This document shows, one piece after another, positions 11,291 through 22,475 of a DNA stretch of 64,000 nucleotides. This DNA comes from Anthoceros angustus (Eukaryota; Streptophyta; Anthocerotopsida; Anthocerotales; Anthocerotaceae). The stretch lies in NCBI GenBank assembly GCA_010909165.1, contig MU008196.1, positions 496,001-560,000 on the forward strand. The letters run 5' to 3'. The notes beneath the pieces are model-generated. The model worked only from the letters and a program-made list of their open reading frames with translations, was not told the DNA's origin and made no database searches. The position numbers and the translations under genes are program-made. Each line of letters opens with the position of its first letter. Position 1 is the first letter of the stretch.

Positions 11291-12606
11291 ACTTGATTTG
11301 CAGTGGATTAAAAGATGTAAACAAACCTCGTTTAGCAAATCTGATCAATTTCCCTTGATTATCATATTTAATTAAAATTGATCCAATGAAATTACAAACT
11401 TGTGTAGAAACTTCTTCTATTTCTTCTACACGTGAATCCAATATGTTTTGGAGTCTAATCTTGTGGTCCTTGTATTATTTCTCTTATTTTGCAGCCTTGA
11501 ATCTTCTCCAAAATCCTTGTCTACCTTGATTTCCAAAATCATTGGCAGATTGACAAGGATTGAGTGCACAACTTGTGGATCATATGAATATAAAATCAAG
11601 AATGATGCAATTGTTGCCGGAGATCAAATCTCCTTGATATATATTTTGATAATCTAGAGTAGAATATGCATTAGGGATTGATGATTGCGTAGGCTTATTC
11701 AATATATTCAAATGTCAAGAGCAAGGTACTATGATACCATGATGAAAATTACACACTTGCTCAAAGAGTTTCTAGCATTGACCAATATAACCAAAAAAGG
11801 ATGGGTGCTTGGGTGGGACCTCTGAGACATTCTTAGCCAATCCAGGGTCAGTTCATAACGAGGACAAGGCTCCCACTCGGGCAGATTAACATGCGCAATA
11901 CGGCACTTCCATGCAAGAAGGGTTGCATGGATGGTGGCCTGAGTACTTCTTCCTGAAACACTGACCTATAACCGGGAGGGGCACATCGAGGGCCACGATG
12001 GTCAATATCTGCTCACCTTAGTCAACAAGGTTAGCTTGAGCATAGTCAACAAGGTTAGCTTGAGTAATGGGGGCAGCTAGCAAGGCAACGATGGACAGCC
12101 CGCATGGCACCGCATTATGAGGCGATGGAGTGTGGACACCGACCTCGTGAACATGTATGCGGAATGAGAGCCTGACGTCGTCTTCATATCTTCATCCTCA
12201 ATTTCTCACTCAATAGAGTTCCCCAAGGATTAGTGATGTCCAGTTAAGTTTTTGTCATCCCTACTAATTAGGGATATCTACTTCTGCCCTCCCCACTTCA
12301 CTCTACTAGTGTACTAGCCTAAACCTCCATCCATACTTGTTGAGCATCTCTTCATCCGTCATACCGGGAATGCATAATGCGACTAAATGCGAAACCTGCA
12401 GCATGTAACAAACTTGATTGATCTATATCTACAAGAGGGGCAGATACGTCCCCTAATACAACTCATTACATTATGCCTGAAGGCAATTGATTCCTCAAGA
12501 GTGAGCACACATACCACAACTGCATGGGTGGATCGTATTCCAGCTCGTCCGTAAAATAATTCAGCATCACCCGATTATAGATATCCTTGGTTAGAAGAAG
12601 TTTGAA
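11291..12606. other. No gene recognised
   Basis: AT-rich sequence with stops in all frames and no domain I recognise. The left part (11,291-11,700) could be the worn 3' end of the copia remnant. The right part is downstream of the minus-strand OSCA gene and should hold its 3' UTR and terminator; I could not point to a specific poly(A) signal with confidence. Confidence 0.5.
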
Positions 12607-15600
12607 CTACAGAAGACAGTAGGCACAAGAGCAAAGAGTCGTACCATCATGGCCAATCGCACCTTGGGAGTGGGTATGGCGTTTGGTGGCCACTAAGTCC
12701 GCATCCTGTCCACCTTCAGGCTGTCTGGATAATAGTAGCACAGCAGGTTTTGGTGTTGAGCTTGACGTCATATGCTCGGTCTTGACCGGCAGGAGTTTAA
12801 TAAGGGAGGAAGATTGGGAGTCGTCAGTATCTAAAACAGAGTGCTGTTCCTTGCATGTGGAAATCTGCCTATTGAAACTGGTTTGAGTTCCAATATGAGA
12901 TGTCTGTATCGGGCTCTGAGTTAGAGGGACCGAATCCTGAACTTCCTCCATCCATCCAGTTTCTGTCTGCGTGGTAACATTTTCCACGTTTTCCTTCTCC
13001 TCGTTGTCACCTTCGTCCAGCTTGAAAACTGGGTGGAGATACACGTCCTGAAAATACTTCTTTGAATAGTCCAGATCTGCAAAATTTCCCCTATCGAGGA
13101 TGTCCTTAGCCATTGCTTCCTGCAGCAAGAAACAAAAAGTCTAGAACTTCAGCACTTCCCAAAGCACCCCCACGAACACCGTTTTCAGCAGTGCTGCAGG
13201 AGGAAACTACATGTACCTCCAGAGGATACTTCCGAAAAGCTGGCTCGAATCGACTTTTGCAGTAGAGATGGAAGAAGACGGTGAAAATAGGAAGGCCAAT
13301 GAGAAAAGGTGTCGACTCGGGGGCCTTTTTGCTTGCAAACAAACCGATCAATACCACGTGCTCTAATAGCAGAGATGCAACAACACGTCCGTGAATATGT
13401 GGCCAGAAAGCGCCAGCACTTTCGTAGTCCTGGTTGTACACATTTATCACCTGTTCAGGCAACACACAAATATAACTTGGCAAACTGAAGCTTGCAGCTG
13501 TGGGTCAGCACCATCTAATTTGTCATGCCAGCGGGAAGTACACTCATTGTGAAACGACAAGCGGAAAGAGTTACCTGGTGACGATAGACGACGTAACCAA
13601 ATGCAAAGAAAATCACTATGAATGGCATAATGAGGGGCGTAATCACTGAGTAAACTATTCCCATAAGAAAGTACAGTTCCAACTGAGGAAACGCTTCATC
13701 AAAGCCTGCATTTCCCGGAGCCATGGCCTCCTCCCTATCCCTGCCTGTTTTAACCATGAACATGTTCTTGAGGTGATACAAGATCAGCGGTTTGAACCGC
13801 ACAACTTCACCAGCTACAGCCGCCCACCCATCGACCATAATAAAAGTGATGAAAAAAGTGGCCTTCATGGGAATAGCAGTACCCAAGATGGTGGGGATGC
13901 TGTAAAAGAAGATATTTCTGTCATTTACAAGAAGAAACATGTCTACACTGTCAAAAAGATGAGAGAGTGGAACTTACTCGCTTGGAGGTTGCTTATACAA
14001 GGTCTGCAGTTGCTCAAATGCAGAACCTGCCAAAATACTCCCAAAGAATACATTAACAACCATGAAGTAGTACATCTTGGCTGCAGCCTTACGATCCAAC
14101 ACTGACAAAGCTAGCCAGCCTTCAATTTTTGACATTAGCATCAATAGATGCGGTAACAACAAAAGGAAAATCTTGAGGGCAAGCCCTGGCAAGAATCCTT
14201 GTAGAAAGGACTTCACCCAGGATCTGAAACAAATCATGACAGTTCCATATCAGTCTCAGGAATAAGCACAGCTCACAGTATGATCTAATGCAAGCAAGAT
14301 TCTCGTTCGCCCCTTCTATCTGCCAATGACTTCCTCATAAAATGTAGCATTTCATGCAATGCAGGCCAAATTAAGAACACTTGAAAGCATTGACCATGTA
14401 ACCCACCTTTCAACAACAGGTCGTAACCAACTTGCTTTCCTCTCTAGCCCGTCCAAATTGGCCAAAGATTGCACAATGGCAACAGGGATCATGAAAAAGA
14501 ACACAAGCAGGAAAGTTGCTCCAGCAATTAACCATCTTCGGATATACAATGATCCATACGGTATTGCAAGGTTGGGCCAGTAGACATCCCGAGGCTCTGG
14601 GGCCATCTCTGTTAACCAAGCTGTTGGATCCCTGGTTTGCTGTGTTTGAGCACAAACAGCTGCTCCCCAGCGAGTCTTAAAAGCAACGAAAGCAGCTGGC
14701 ATGATTGCATCCTCAGAGGCCAGCACATTTTCCCGCTCGGCTGCAATCTGTGGCTCAGAAAATGTTTTCAATTACCTTGCAAGACCTTAACCAAACTAAG
14801 AAGGACGAGCATGGAAAGTTCTAGGTACAGCCAAAGGACACGGAAGGAAGAGATTCCAATACTGCTTGAGGCAGAAAGACAGAAGAGTTGCATTTTGTTC
14901 AGAGGTGCCTGTTAAGATTTTCAGATAGTCACCACAGAGTGATTCATGATATGACACTTCTTCTACAACTGACCTCCAGCTTCAGCTGCTCTACTCTCGC
15001 CGAGTAGTGGGTGATTGCGTCAACCCGCTCACCCCAGAGCCCTCCACAACCAATCTGATAAAACGTTCAACGCTGTAGGGTTTAGCACGATACAAGAGAA
15101 AGGATCAAACTGGGAGGACAGCTAAAAGAAGCATGCTACTCTCAAATGCGGGTAGAAACTCTAGCAATGTGAAGCAACCAATGTTGTAATGTTTGTGACA
15201 AAACTAGAGGCCTACTCGCAGGGTTGGTCTTCGTCCTGGGCTTCTGGAGTACTTCAATTCTTCATAATCCAACCAGTTTTGTGTCTTTTCCTTCTTTTTT
15301 ACAATTCCAGCTAGTTTGTTTGCATCAACAGCCATCTGCACGAGACAATGGGAAACTTCAGCCAACCAACTTCAGTCAGCCAGGCAGGCAATTTTTGGCA
15401 AATCGCAAGACAGGCACCAGCAAACCTGGTGAGTGAGGTAATAATCTGGATGATTAGAGTGGAAATACTGGCCAATGCTTTGGCTTATTGACCCATTTCG
15501 TGGGGGCGGCACCTGACGCACTAACACCTGCAGGAAAGAAAACCCCTCAACAGAAGATCTGAGCGTTTAAGCTGTCAAATAAGCTTGCCCGAAGTACTGA

Positions 15601-16547
15601 AGCATGCATGTGACAAGCCAGAGCGATAGCTGGGGTTCAAGCTTCGACTGATTAGGACGCCTTGATTAAGTGCCAAAATAAGGAAGAGGCATGCGTACAG
15701 TAAATTGGTCTGGTCGATTTTCCTCTGCAGCCTTGAAACAGAGCCTCATGGCCACAACGTTCTTGTATTCCATGTATAACACAAAACACACCCATCCAGT
15801 ACACACGTATGACATGATAAGAGGGCCCCAAAGCCTGCAGGAGCGAAAAATCGTCAGCAGCGTATAGATGACTAGTTAGCAGAGAACCATGGGGCTTGCT
15901 GCCTCCAACCTTGGCGAAGCGTTTGCAATGTTAGACATGGAGAGCTTGTCTATGTCGCTGTAGAACAGAGTCTTGGTGTTGTTAACGGCTTGACTAGCAT
16001 CCACCAGTTGCTTGTCGGCCACATTGACCGGTACCAGTACAAAAAGGCCAAGTAGCATAATCGGAATAAACGTTTTGAGGCTGTTGCATTGTCAAGGCCA
16101 CGGTGACCAACAGTTCTTCTCACTCTCACAATTGATGTCAACCCACACAGGAATGCCCCACATACAGCATCTGCAGCAAAAGTTTCAAGTTTTTCTAAGG
16201 AGTGGAGCAGGAGCGGCTGAATGTACCCACCCAAGGGCGAAAATCCGCAGGAACACAGCAGAATCCAAGCCCGCATGCTGTATAAGCTCTTCTTCACTCA
16301 TTCGAAGAGCCGGCCGGCACCAGTCTAAAATCCCGAGGTACGCGCGATAGTCGAGGTTGAAAAACTTGGTGACAGTTCTGTCCAGCTTTTTGTTGCCCCC
16401 CTTGCGAAGTCCTTTGAGGTACAGCTTGGGAAAATAAACACGGTCATTCGCTGGCTGTGTCTTGAGCACTTTGAAGAGAAACAGAAACAGAAATGTGGTG
16501 AGGATGTTGATAGCCGCAGACAGGCCGATATCAGACACAGAGGCCAT
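12607..16547 (-). CDS. OSCA: OSCA/CSC1-type hyperosmolality-gated cation channel, 11 exons
   Basis: OSCA/TMEM63 proteins are mechanically and osmotically gated, calcium-permeable channels of plant membranes. Coding exons, 5' to 3' on the minus strand: 16547-16231, 16080-15910, 15834-15699, 15527-15426, 15335-15216, 15054-14974, 14747-14407, 14223-13978, 13899-13575, 13450-13217, 13119-12607. All introns are GT-AG, the phases agree and the sum is 2,586 nt (861 aa plus TAG). The ATG at 16547 opens M-A-S-V-S-D-I-G-L-S-A-A-I-N-I-L, the family start. A first membrane helix is followed by the conserved A-G-L-D-S-A-V. Exons 4-7 hold the cytosolic domain, including I-M-P-A-A-F-V-A-F-K-T-R-W-G-A-A-V and W-A/L-x-E-M-A-P-E-P-R-D-V-Y-W-type sequence. 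Exons 7-10 hold the pore-domain helices with Q-G-F-L-P-G-L-A-L-K and A-I-P-M-K-A-T-F-F-I-T. The last exon adds a Ser/Thr/Glu-rich C-tail of about 130 residues, longer than most. No defect was seen. Confidence 0.95.
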
Positions 16548-17130
16548 GTGTGCAGGCTGTCCCGCAACAGAGAAGCGAGCAAATGCTCGTTCCGCTTTGT
16601 TCCCTTAAACGTCGGGGTCTATTTCCACACATGTAGAAAGACGGATCGCATCCTGAGGGCAAGTTCAACGGCTATGTTTTTGAGAATTCCAAGTTCATTC
16701 CTTCTAACCCATCCTTGAAGGTCTCAATTTCAGACTGGATCTGGCTAACTCATGGTTACGGCTTAATTCGATGTTTGTGGGTAGTTTTGTTCCGCAAGCC
16801 ACGCCGTATCTCCCCAGCCAGCTGGGAAAAAGTTGGCGAAGTGTAGCTCGGAAGAACTCCAAGCATCGTTGACAGAAGCGGCCCGCCATATCTAACCAGG
16901 CATAGCGAGCTCTAAAAGGTGCGTGCTGGGAGAAGTCCGCGGGCGAGACTGCGAGTGTCGTTCCCCTCACGAACGGCCCCGCGGCAGCCAATAGGATGGA
17001 AGGGGCGTGGCAGTGGGGCAACATAGCATGGATGGGGCGCGCACTTGCCCGAGAAGAGCGAGTCGGGGTCGGATAGGTAAGAAACTCTCTACATGCACTG
17101 TAAATAGATTGAGTAAGTAACACCCCCTTT
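16548..17130. other. Upstream region of the OSCA gene
   Basis: There is no supported gene. The minus-strand frame open at 17,123-16,704 has no recognisable motif and unremarkable composition. By position this region should contain the OSCA promoter and 5' UTR (minus strand), but I see no clear TATA box. Confidence 0.4.
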
Positions 17131-17134
17131 AGGG

Positions 17135-17615
17135 AGGTGGGGCAGTCACGTTAGCGACAAAAATATCACCAGACACCAGCACTAGGCCTCCAAGTAGCCC
17201 GCCGTCCTTCCACGGGATGACTCGCAGTCAGCACGTCTGCCGCTGCTGTTTATTCCAGCAAGAGTCAACAAAAATATATGAGAGATCAGAGAGAGCTCCC
17301 CATCTTTGCCTAAGCTAGGAGCTTAGCTCTCTCCCCTCGATCTCCTCCTCAACAGCTCTCCTCTAGCATGCTCACACTCTAGGCTCCCAAGGCCTCTAGG
17401 CACCAAAGTCCTATCCTCAAGAGTGTAGCTCCCCCATGCTAGAATCACCAGATGCCCCTCTAGGGCTAGCCTCATCTCCTTATATAGGGAGGCTTACATC
17501 ATTTCCAAAGTAACTGCCTAAAGCAGACTTTCTTCCTTAAGCCCTAAGTTAAGTCTTACCACCACTACTTACAACTTACTAACTAGATCCGTGCATGCTT
17601 CTCATGCAAGGCTTA
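17135..17615 (-). mobile_element. Probable 3' LTR of the gypsy element
   Basis: Read on the minus strand, a purine tract (GATGGGGAGAAAG, about 17,620-17,632) ends the internal region and is followed by about 480 bp of noncoding sequence. This holds a TATATAAGG-type TATA box near 17,480-17,490. It lies directly after the last integrase/chromodomain-like codons, as a 3' LTR should. The outer boundary is approximate and no partner LTR was identified. Confidence 0.5.
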
Positions 17616-17617
17616 CT

Positions 17618-19800
17618 TTCTCCCCATCGAAAAGAATCATCCTCGATGATAGCCAACGACGAGAGATCATCCAGATCCTTTACGAATATCCTCTAACGTT
17701 ACCCAAACCGGATCCGAGATCCCACGCAACTTTACCATATCTTGTACGATTCCACGCTTTGTAGGCACGCTACTCTCTGCAAGGAATTCCTCAATTTCCG
17801 CATCCTTGATTATCTTTGCGAGAACACTGCTTCTTCTTGTCCATGTCTTCTTTCTCTTTGCACACAAATGGTTTCGAGTGATACATGAAACACATTGTGT
17901 GCAAAAATCCATTCAGTTGTAACTTGTAAGCCACTTCTCCAATGCGCTTCAAGACTACAAATGGACCACCATATCTTGGCCTTAACTTAAGAGTTAATCC
18001 TTGAGGTAATGGGAAATGCTTCAATTTCACCCATACTTTATCCCCAACGTTGAAGATGCTTTCTCCGTGCCTATCAAAGATATTTCTTCCGACGTGCTTG
18101 AGCCTTGGCTAAAATTCCTTTGGCAATCTCATGCCTAGCCTTCAACCGCTCAATGAATCGGCGTGGATCTCTAGTGGTAGTATCGAAAACTTCAGCATTT
18201 AGCATGGATACCACGTCCGGTCTTGAATTCCTCCCATCTCAAAAGGACTACATCCAGAGGCGTATGCGGTGTTGTTATAACAAAATTACGCATCGTCTAG
18301 ATGATCCAATCCCTCGATCAATCGCACATAATGCCTTAAGTATTCTTCTTGGATTCGGTTGACTCGCTCGGTTGAGCCATCGATGTATCCGGATGGAAAG
18401 TGCTCATACATAATTCCACATTCAAGCATTTCATCAAATCTGCCAAAATTCTCTGTGAACCTTGGATCCTGTCACTCACAATGCATAGGTAAGCCATGGT
18501 ACTTGTATATATACTTCTTAAACAAGTGGCTACCTCGAAGGTCACTACTTCTTTGTAGGGATGAAATGTGCTTGTTTGGTGAATCTATCCACCATTGTCA
18601 TGATAGTACAACCATTCTTTGGGTGGCAAAGGCATGATAAAATCCATAGAGATACTCTTCCAAGGTCCACTTGAATAGGTAGGGGTAGCAAACCTCTTGG
18701 TTTAGCTTGCTCCACCTTATCTTGCCGACAAACAAAGACATGCCTTGACATAATCCACGTATCTTGATACATTCCGGCCAAGAAATGCCTTCCTTAGCTT
18801 CTCATAAGTGGGGTCAATTCCACGGTGACTGCACTTGGCACATCATGTCATTCAGAAGCAATTTGCTCTTCAACTCAAGAATTTGGGATCACAATCCTCC
18901 TCTTGTATATCAACAAACCATCCTCAATTTGAACTTGCTTCCTTTACGCTCTATTCCATTAATCCGCCTCGAACATCCGGATCCCGCAGATATGCTTCCT
19001 TGATCCGTTTGTGAGTGTCCATAGGTTCAACCAGCATTGCCATTGCCTTTACTTCCTGACTCTTTTTGCGACTCAGCGCATCCGCAACCTTATTCTCTTT
19101 TATAGGTTTGTACTTGAGAGTCACATTCTTTACTGTAATTTGATTCAGAGCTCTGTAATCTAAACACATCCTTAGTCCTCCATTCTTCTTGCGCGTAAAC
19201 AATACCGGCGCACCAAAAGGAGACTTAGAGACTCTGATATATCCCTTTGCCAGCTGGTTGGATAGTTGTCGCTTGAGTTCCTGCAGCTCATCCTGCGACA
19301 ATCTATGTGGTGCTCTCGACGGAGGCGTACTCCCTGGCCTCAATTCAATCTCATGATCTACTATTATGTGAGACGGTAAAGGTGGCAATTCATCAGGCAT
19401 CAAATCCTTAAAATCATCTAAGACAGCCTGTAATTCCTTTGGGATGTCTTTCTCTTATGAGGGTTCTTCCTCAAGACCATCCTCTAATCCCTGGAGCATA
19501 ACTAGATAAAGCTCCTTCTTCTGTCTTATGTCCTGCTTGAGCTCTCTTTTTGAAATCAACTATATTGAGCACATCTCAAGCCTCTGACTAAGATTAGCAC
19601 AAACCACCTTGTGCTTTCCATTCTTCAATATCTCAATGGTGCGGGACTTCACATCTACACGCACTTCATTGGATTTCATCCACTCTAGACCCAAGATAAC
19701 ATCATGGTCATCCATGTCTACAACTGTGAAACTCATGTATCCTTCCCACGCTTCTATTTTCTACTCCATGCAATTCACCCAAGAAAAGCAGAGTCTAACC
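17618..19800 (-). pseudogene. Ty3/gypsy pol, internally deleted
   Basis: Minus strand, 5' to 3'. Protease remnants (about 19,800-19,600, with a D-H-D-V-I-L-G-type block) are followed by the RT N-terminal part at 19,403-19,130, containing [17 protein letters not shown] and [13 protein letters not shown]. This is then joined directly to [12 protein letters not shown], the end of RNase H. The RT catalytic YxDD block and most of RNase H are therefore missing. Integrase pieces follow (18,780-18,340, with S-x-D-F-I-x-x-L-P and V-D-R-F-T-K-Q-A-H-F), then the integrase C-terminal R-Y-G-G-P-F-V-V-L-K-R-I-G-E-V-A-Y block. A last segment at 17,800-17,670 is weakly chromodomain-like. Several frameshifts are present. 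Confidence 0.85.
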
Positions 19801-20024
19801 TTAGTCTAAGTTAGGTGTGAGTTAAGTATCATTAGTTTAGCTTAAGCTAATCACTAGGAAGCTTCTTGTGCTCCTTCCTAGTGGCTTCTTGTGGAGCTTC
19901 CTAGGGAGCCCTGTTGGAGGGTATAAATACCCTCCAAAGCCTCATTTCAATGTGAGAGGGTTACTCTTGCCTCCTCCTCTCCTCTCCTCTTTCCACCATC
20001 ATGGGCTGCCATACGATCCTTCAA
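19795..20024 (+). mobile_element. Probable copia-type 5' LTR
   Basis: Noncoding sequence with a TATAAATACC box at about 19,922-19,931 ends just before a GGTATCAGAGCC primer-binding site. The adjoining C/T-rich stretch (19,968-19,995) is typical of the transcribed part of such LTRs. The 5' edge is uncertain. Confidence 0.5.
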
Positions 20025-20026
20025 CC

Positions 20027-20038
20027 GGTATCAGAGCC
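20027..20038 (+). promoter_or_regulatory. Primer-binding site complementary to initiator-Met tRNA
   Basis: GGTATCAGAGCC is the standard reverse-transcription priming site of plant LTR retrotransposons. It lies directly after the LTR called at 19,795-20,024. An identical core starts the chromovirus internal region at 30,569. Confidence 0.8.
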
Positions 20039-20099
20039 ATGGCTTGGTTGTTTTGTGATGCTAGAATTTCTAACTGCAGAGATGGCAGCAGTTCGTGGA

Positions 20100-20465
20100 A
20101 TTGCAGGTGAGCCACATCGCGGCGAGGGCTGCGAACGCCGCAGCAGGCCGTGAGCGGGGCGAGGCCGCGAGGCGCTGGCGCGGCCGCGAGGCCGCGGGCG
20201 CGGCCGTGGCGGGCGAGGCCGCGGCGAACACGGCGCTGGCGCGGCCGCGGCGAACACGGGCGGGCGAGGCCGCGAGGCCGCGGGCGCTGGCGCGCTGGGC
20301 AGAAAGCCGCGAGGCGCCGCGGCGGCGGCGCCGGCCAGGCGGGCGCGGCCGTGGCGGGCGAGGCCGCGAGGTCAGGCCGCGAGGCGCCGCGGGCGCGGCC
20401 GCGGCGGGCGCGGCCGTGGCGGGCGAGGCCGCGGGCGCGGCGGCGCCGGCCAGGCGGGCGCGACA
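20100..20465. repeat. Very GC-rich tandem repeat
   Basis: About 365 bp consist almost entirely of G and C, built from variants of GGCGCGGCCGTGGCGGGCGA and GGCCGCGAGGCCGCG. All frames are open simply because stop codons are absent. Translations are Arg/Ala/Gly runs without any domain, so I treat it as a repeat rather than a gene. It lies between a copia primer-binding site and an inverted copia RNase H fragment. Confidence 0.85.
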
Positions 20466-20576
20466 ATGATCACGGGCGCGGTGCCGCCAGCGCGCCACCC
20501 CGCTGCAGACTCCGCAGCCGTGAGCGGGCGAGGCCGCGAGGCGTGTAGAGCCCGGACGGAGAGGCTCGGCGGGCGC

Positions 20577-20694
20577 TCAAGAACCCGGCACCGACATAAC
20601 CTGATGTGGACCTCCTTTTGTCCATATCCCCTGCATAATCAGCATCTGTGTACCCAACCACACATGCATCTTCACTACCAAAACATATGCACAA
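20577..20694 (-). pseudogene. Ty1/copia RNase H fragment
   Basis: The minus frame reads G-Y-T-D-A-D-Y-A-G-D-M-D-K-R-R-S-T-S-G-Y-V, the signature of copia RNase H with its catalytic Asp region. Only about 35 codons survive. It is antisense to the copia LTR and primer site at 19.8-20.0 kb, so the two do not form one intact element. Confidence 0.85.
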
Positions 20695-20699
20695 AGCTT

Positions 20700-22000
20700 T
20701 AACAACGTGAGGGCCCAGTGGGTGAGGACGGACCTACGGGAAGTCCACGGGACGGGGAAGTCCAAGGGCCCGCGAGTCCGGACCCGAGGTCCGGACTCCA
20801 GAAGAGAGACCGGACCCCGAGGTCCGGACCCCAGAGTCGAGACCGGACCCCGAGGTCCGGACTCAGAGGAAGGCGGACCTCGAGGTCCCGACTCAGAGAG
20901 AGACTGACCCGAGGTCCGGACTCCAAGAGGAAGGCCGGACCCTGAGGTCCAGAGTCGAGACTGGACCTCGAGGTCCAGACTCAGGAGGCGAGAGGGAATC
21001 ACCAACCACCTGATCAGACGGAGCCATCTCTTCAGGGGCCCGCTGAACAAGGGCCCACCAGCGAGGCAAGAGAGGAGGGGGAGGAGGACTTGGTGGTGAC
21101 CGCCATTGTCAGGCCGCCGCCGGTGGCTCAGCCTGACAGAGTTTTGGGAAGGGGAAGGGGCCCCGCCTCGCGGATCATCCGATTGGGTGCGCCGCAGTTG
21201 TCAGGGCTAGGGCTTGGGCCGCTATGCACGTGAACCAGAGCAACCCCAAATTTCAATACGTGAGATAGGCTAATAGAGGGAAATAGTAGGCGGCGAGCTA
21301 GGGCCCACTGAGCTAGCCACCAGCTCAGAATAGGAGTGTAATAAAGACGCCGACCTTGGGCGTAGTATAAGAGGACCGGAGTTGCTCTAGTAAAGCATCT
21401 TTCTCTTGGGGTGGATACGCGTTTCCTTGTAGACCCTTGTGCGTCTTTTGCTAACGTGAGTCCTAAGTCACTGAGCAGGCACGACAGCCCTAGAGAGACT
21501 GATCAAGGTCCTAGTGACGGACCCTAACGTGTGGTGGTGTGTGCAGGAGTGGACGATCAGAGACCCTTGCTCTTCCAGAGCAAGGGTCTCGATCGCCTGT
21601 GACCCTGAGCTGGGGAACTCCTGGAGGGCGTGTAGAGCCCGGACGGAGAGGCTCGGCGGAACGGCGGAGGAGGTCCGGACCACGCAGCCCATCCACTCTT
21701 TTCCCAAGAACTGATGAGCGTATTGAGAGTGGTGAGGAGAACGGACTAGACGGACGAGGAACGGACTGATAGGGTACCGGACGCGAATCTACCTTAAACG
21801 CTTGGCCACACACCGGCCCGTCTCGCAAACGCAGAGTAGTTAGTCGTAGAACTGTGCACACGCGCGCTTAAGTCCAAAACGGCACTACGTAGAGGTGAGA
21901 ATCGGTTGAAAACGTGCCAAACGGAGCCTATCATTCTCTTGGGAACGGACCTCTTGCTACAACGACACGGGATTGTGCGCGCCCGACTGGCCGTCAGCGA
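20700..22000. repeat. LTR-like block, inverted partner of 48.52-49.83 kb
   Basis: The sequence recurs in opposite orientation at 48,520-49,830. Shared landmarks include CGGATCATCCGATTGGGTGC, GTCCGTTCCCAAGAGAATGA (minus sense here) and AAACGTTTAAGGACTCG in the partner. A third, short piece lies at 41,395-41,515. At 20,735-20,985 it holds a degenerate array of GAGGTCCGGACC units, repeated in the partner at 49,610-49,800. It directly follows the truncated RT of the methyltransferase element and may be its 3' LTR or an LTR of another element that cut it. Confidence 0.7.
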
Positions 22001-22425
22001 AAGTTGCGCCACAAAAATCCATTCTCATCCTTCTTTTTCGGAAGCACTGTCGCAGCTGCGTACTGCGAGTTAGATCGTCGAATCAGCCCTAGCTTGAGAA
22101 GCTCTTGGCATCGATTCTCAACCAAATCCCACTCAGCCTTGCTGAGCCTGTGCCTCCTGCGGAACACTGGTTCATCCGTGGTCAGTTCTATGTGGAACTT
22201 CCCTTTGGTGTACTTCCCCATCTCCGCAAGCGTGAAAGCAAACACATGTCGCGATGCCTCCAACAACTCCTTTAGCTGACGCCGTTGATTGCTCTTCAAC
22301 TCGATGCCTGTTAACCACTCATGTGGCTGTGGCTCAGATGGCTTGCACGCTTCCTCTACGTGCTCACTCTCCTTGCCCTCCAAACTCGCCTTCTCCTGTT
22401 GAGATGCGAGTGGAATGTCCTTCAC
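21994..22425 (-). pseudogene. Ty3/gypsy reverse transcriptase, N-terminal part
   Basis: The frame contains F-H-I-E-L-T-T-D-E-P-V-F-R-R-R-H-R-L-S and then L-G-L-I-R-R-S-N-S-Q-Y-A-A-A-T-V-L-P-K-K-K. This is the conserved start of a gypsy RT (fingers). It breaks off right after K-K-K-D-E-N-G, before the catalytic D and YxDD blocks, where the LTR-like block begins. It lies about 50 bp downstream of the methyltransferase ORF on the same strand, so both belonged to one polyprotein or one transcript. The upstream charged linker is rich in E, K and Q. Confidence 0.85.
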
Positions 22426-22475
22426 CCACCGAACCGCTTCAACCCCGCCTTCTTCGGTTTGAAGTTGGTAGCGAC

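Noticed and set aside
16704-17123. 139-codon minus-strand frame upstream of OSCA
   Set aside because: No domain, no coding-like composition and no splice link to OSCA exon 1; more likely promoter sequence.
20070-20548. Long open frames in all six frames, up to 155 codons
   Set aside because: They result from the lack of A/T in the GC-rich repeat. Translations are Arg/Ala/Gly runs without a domain.
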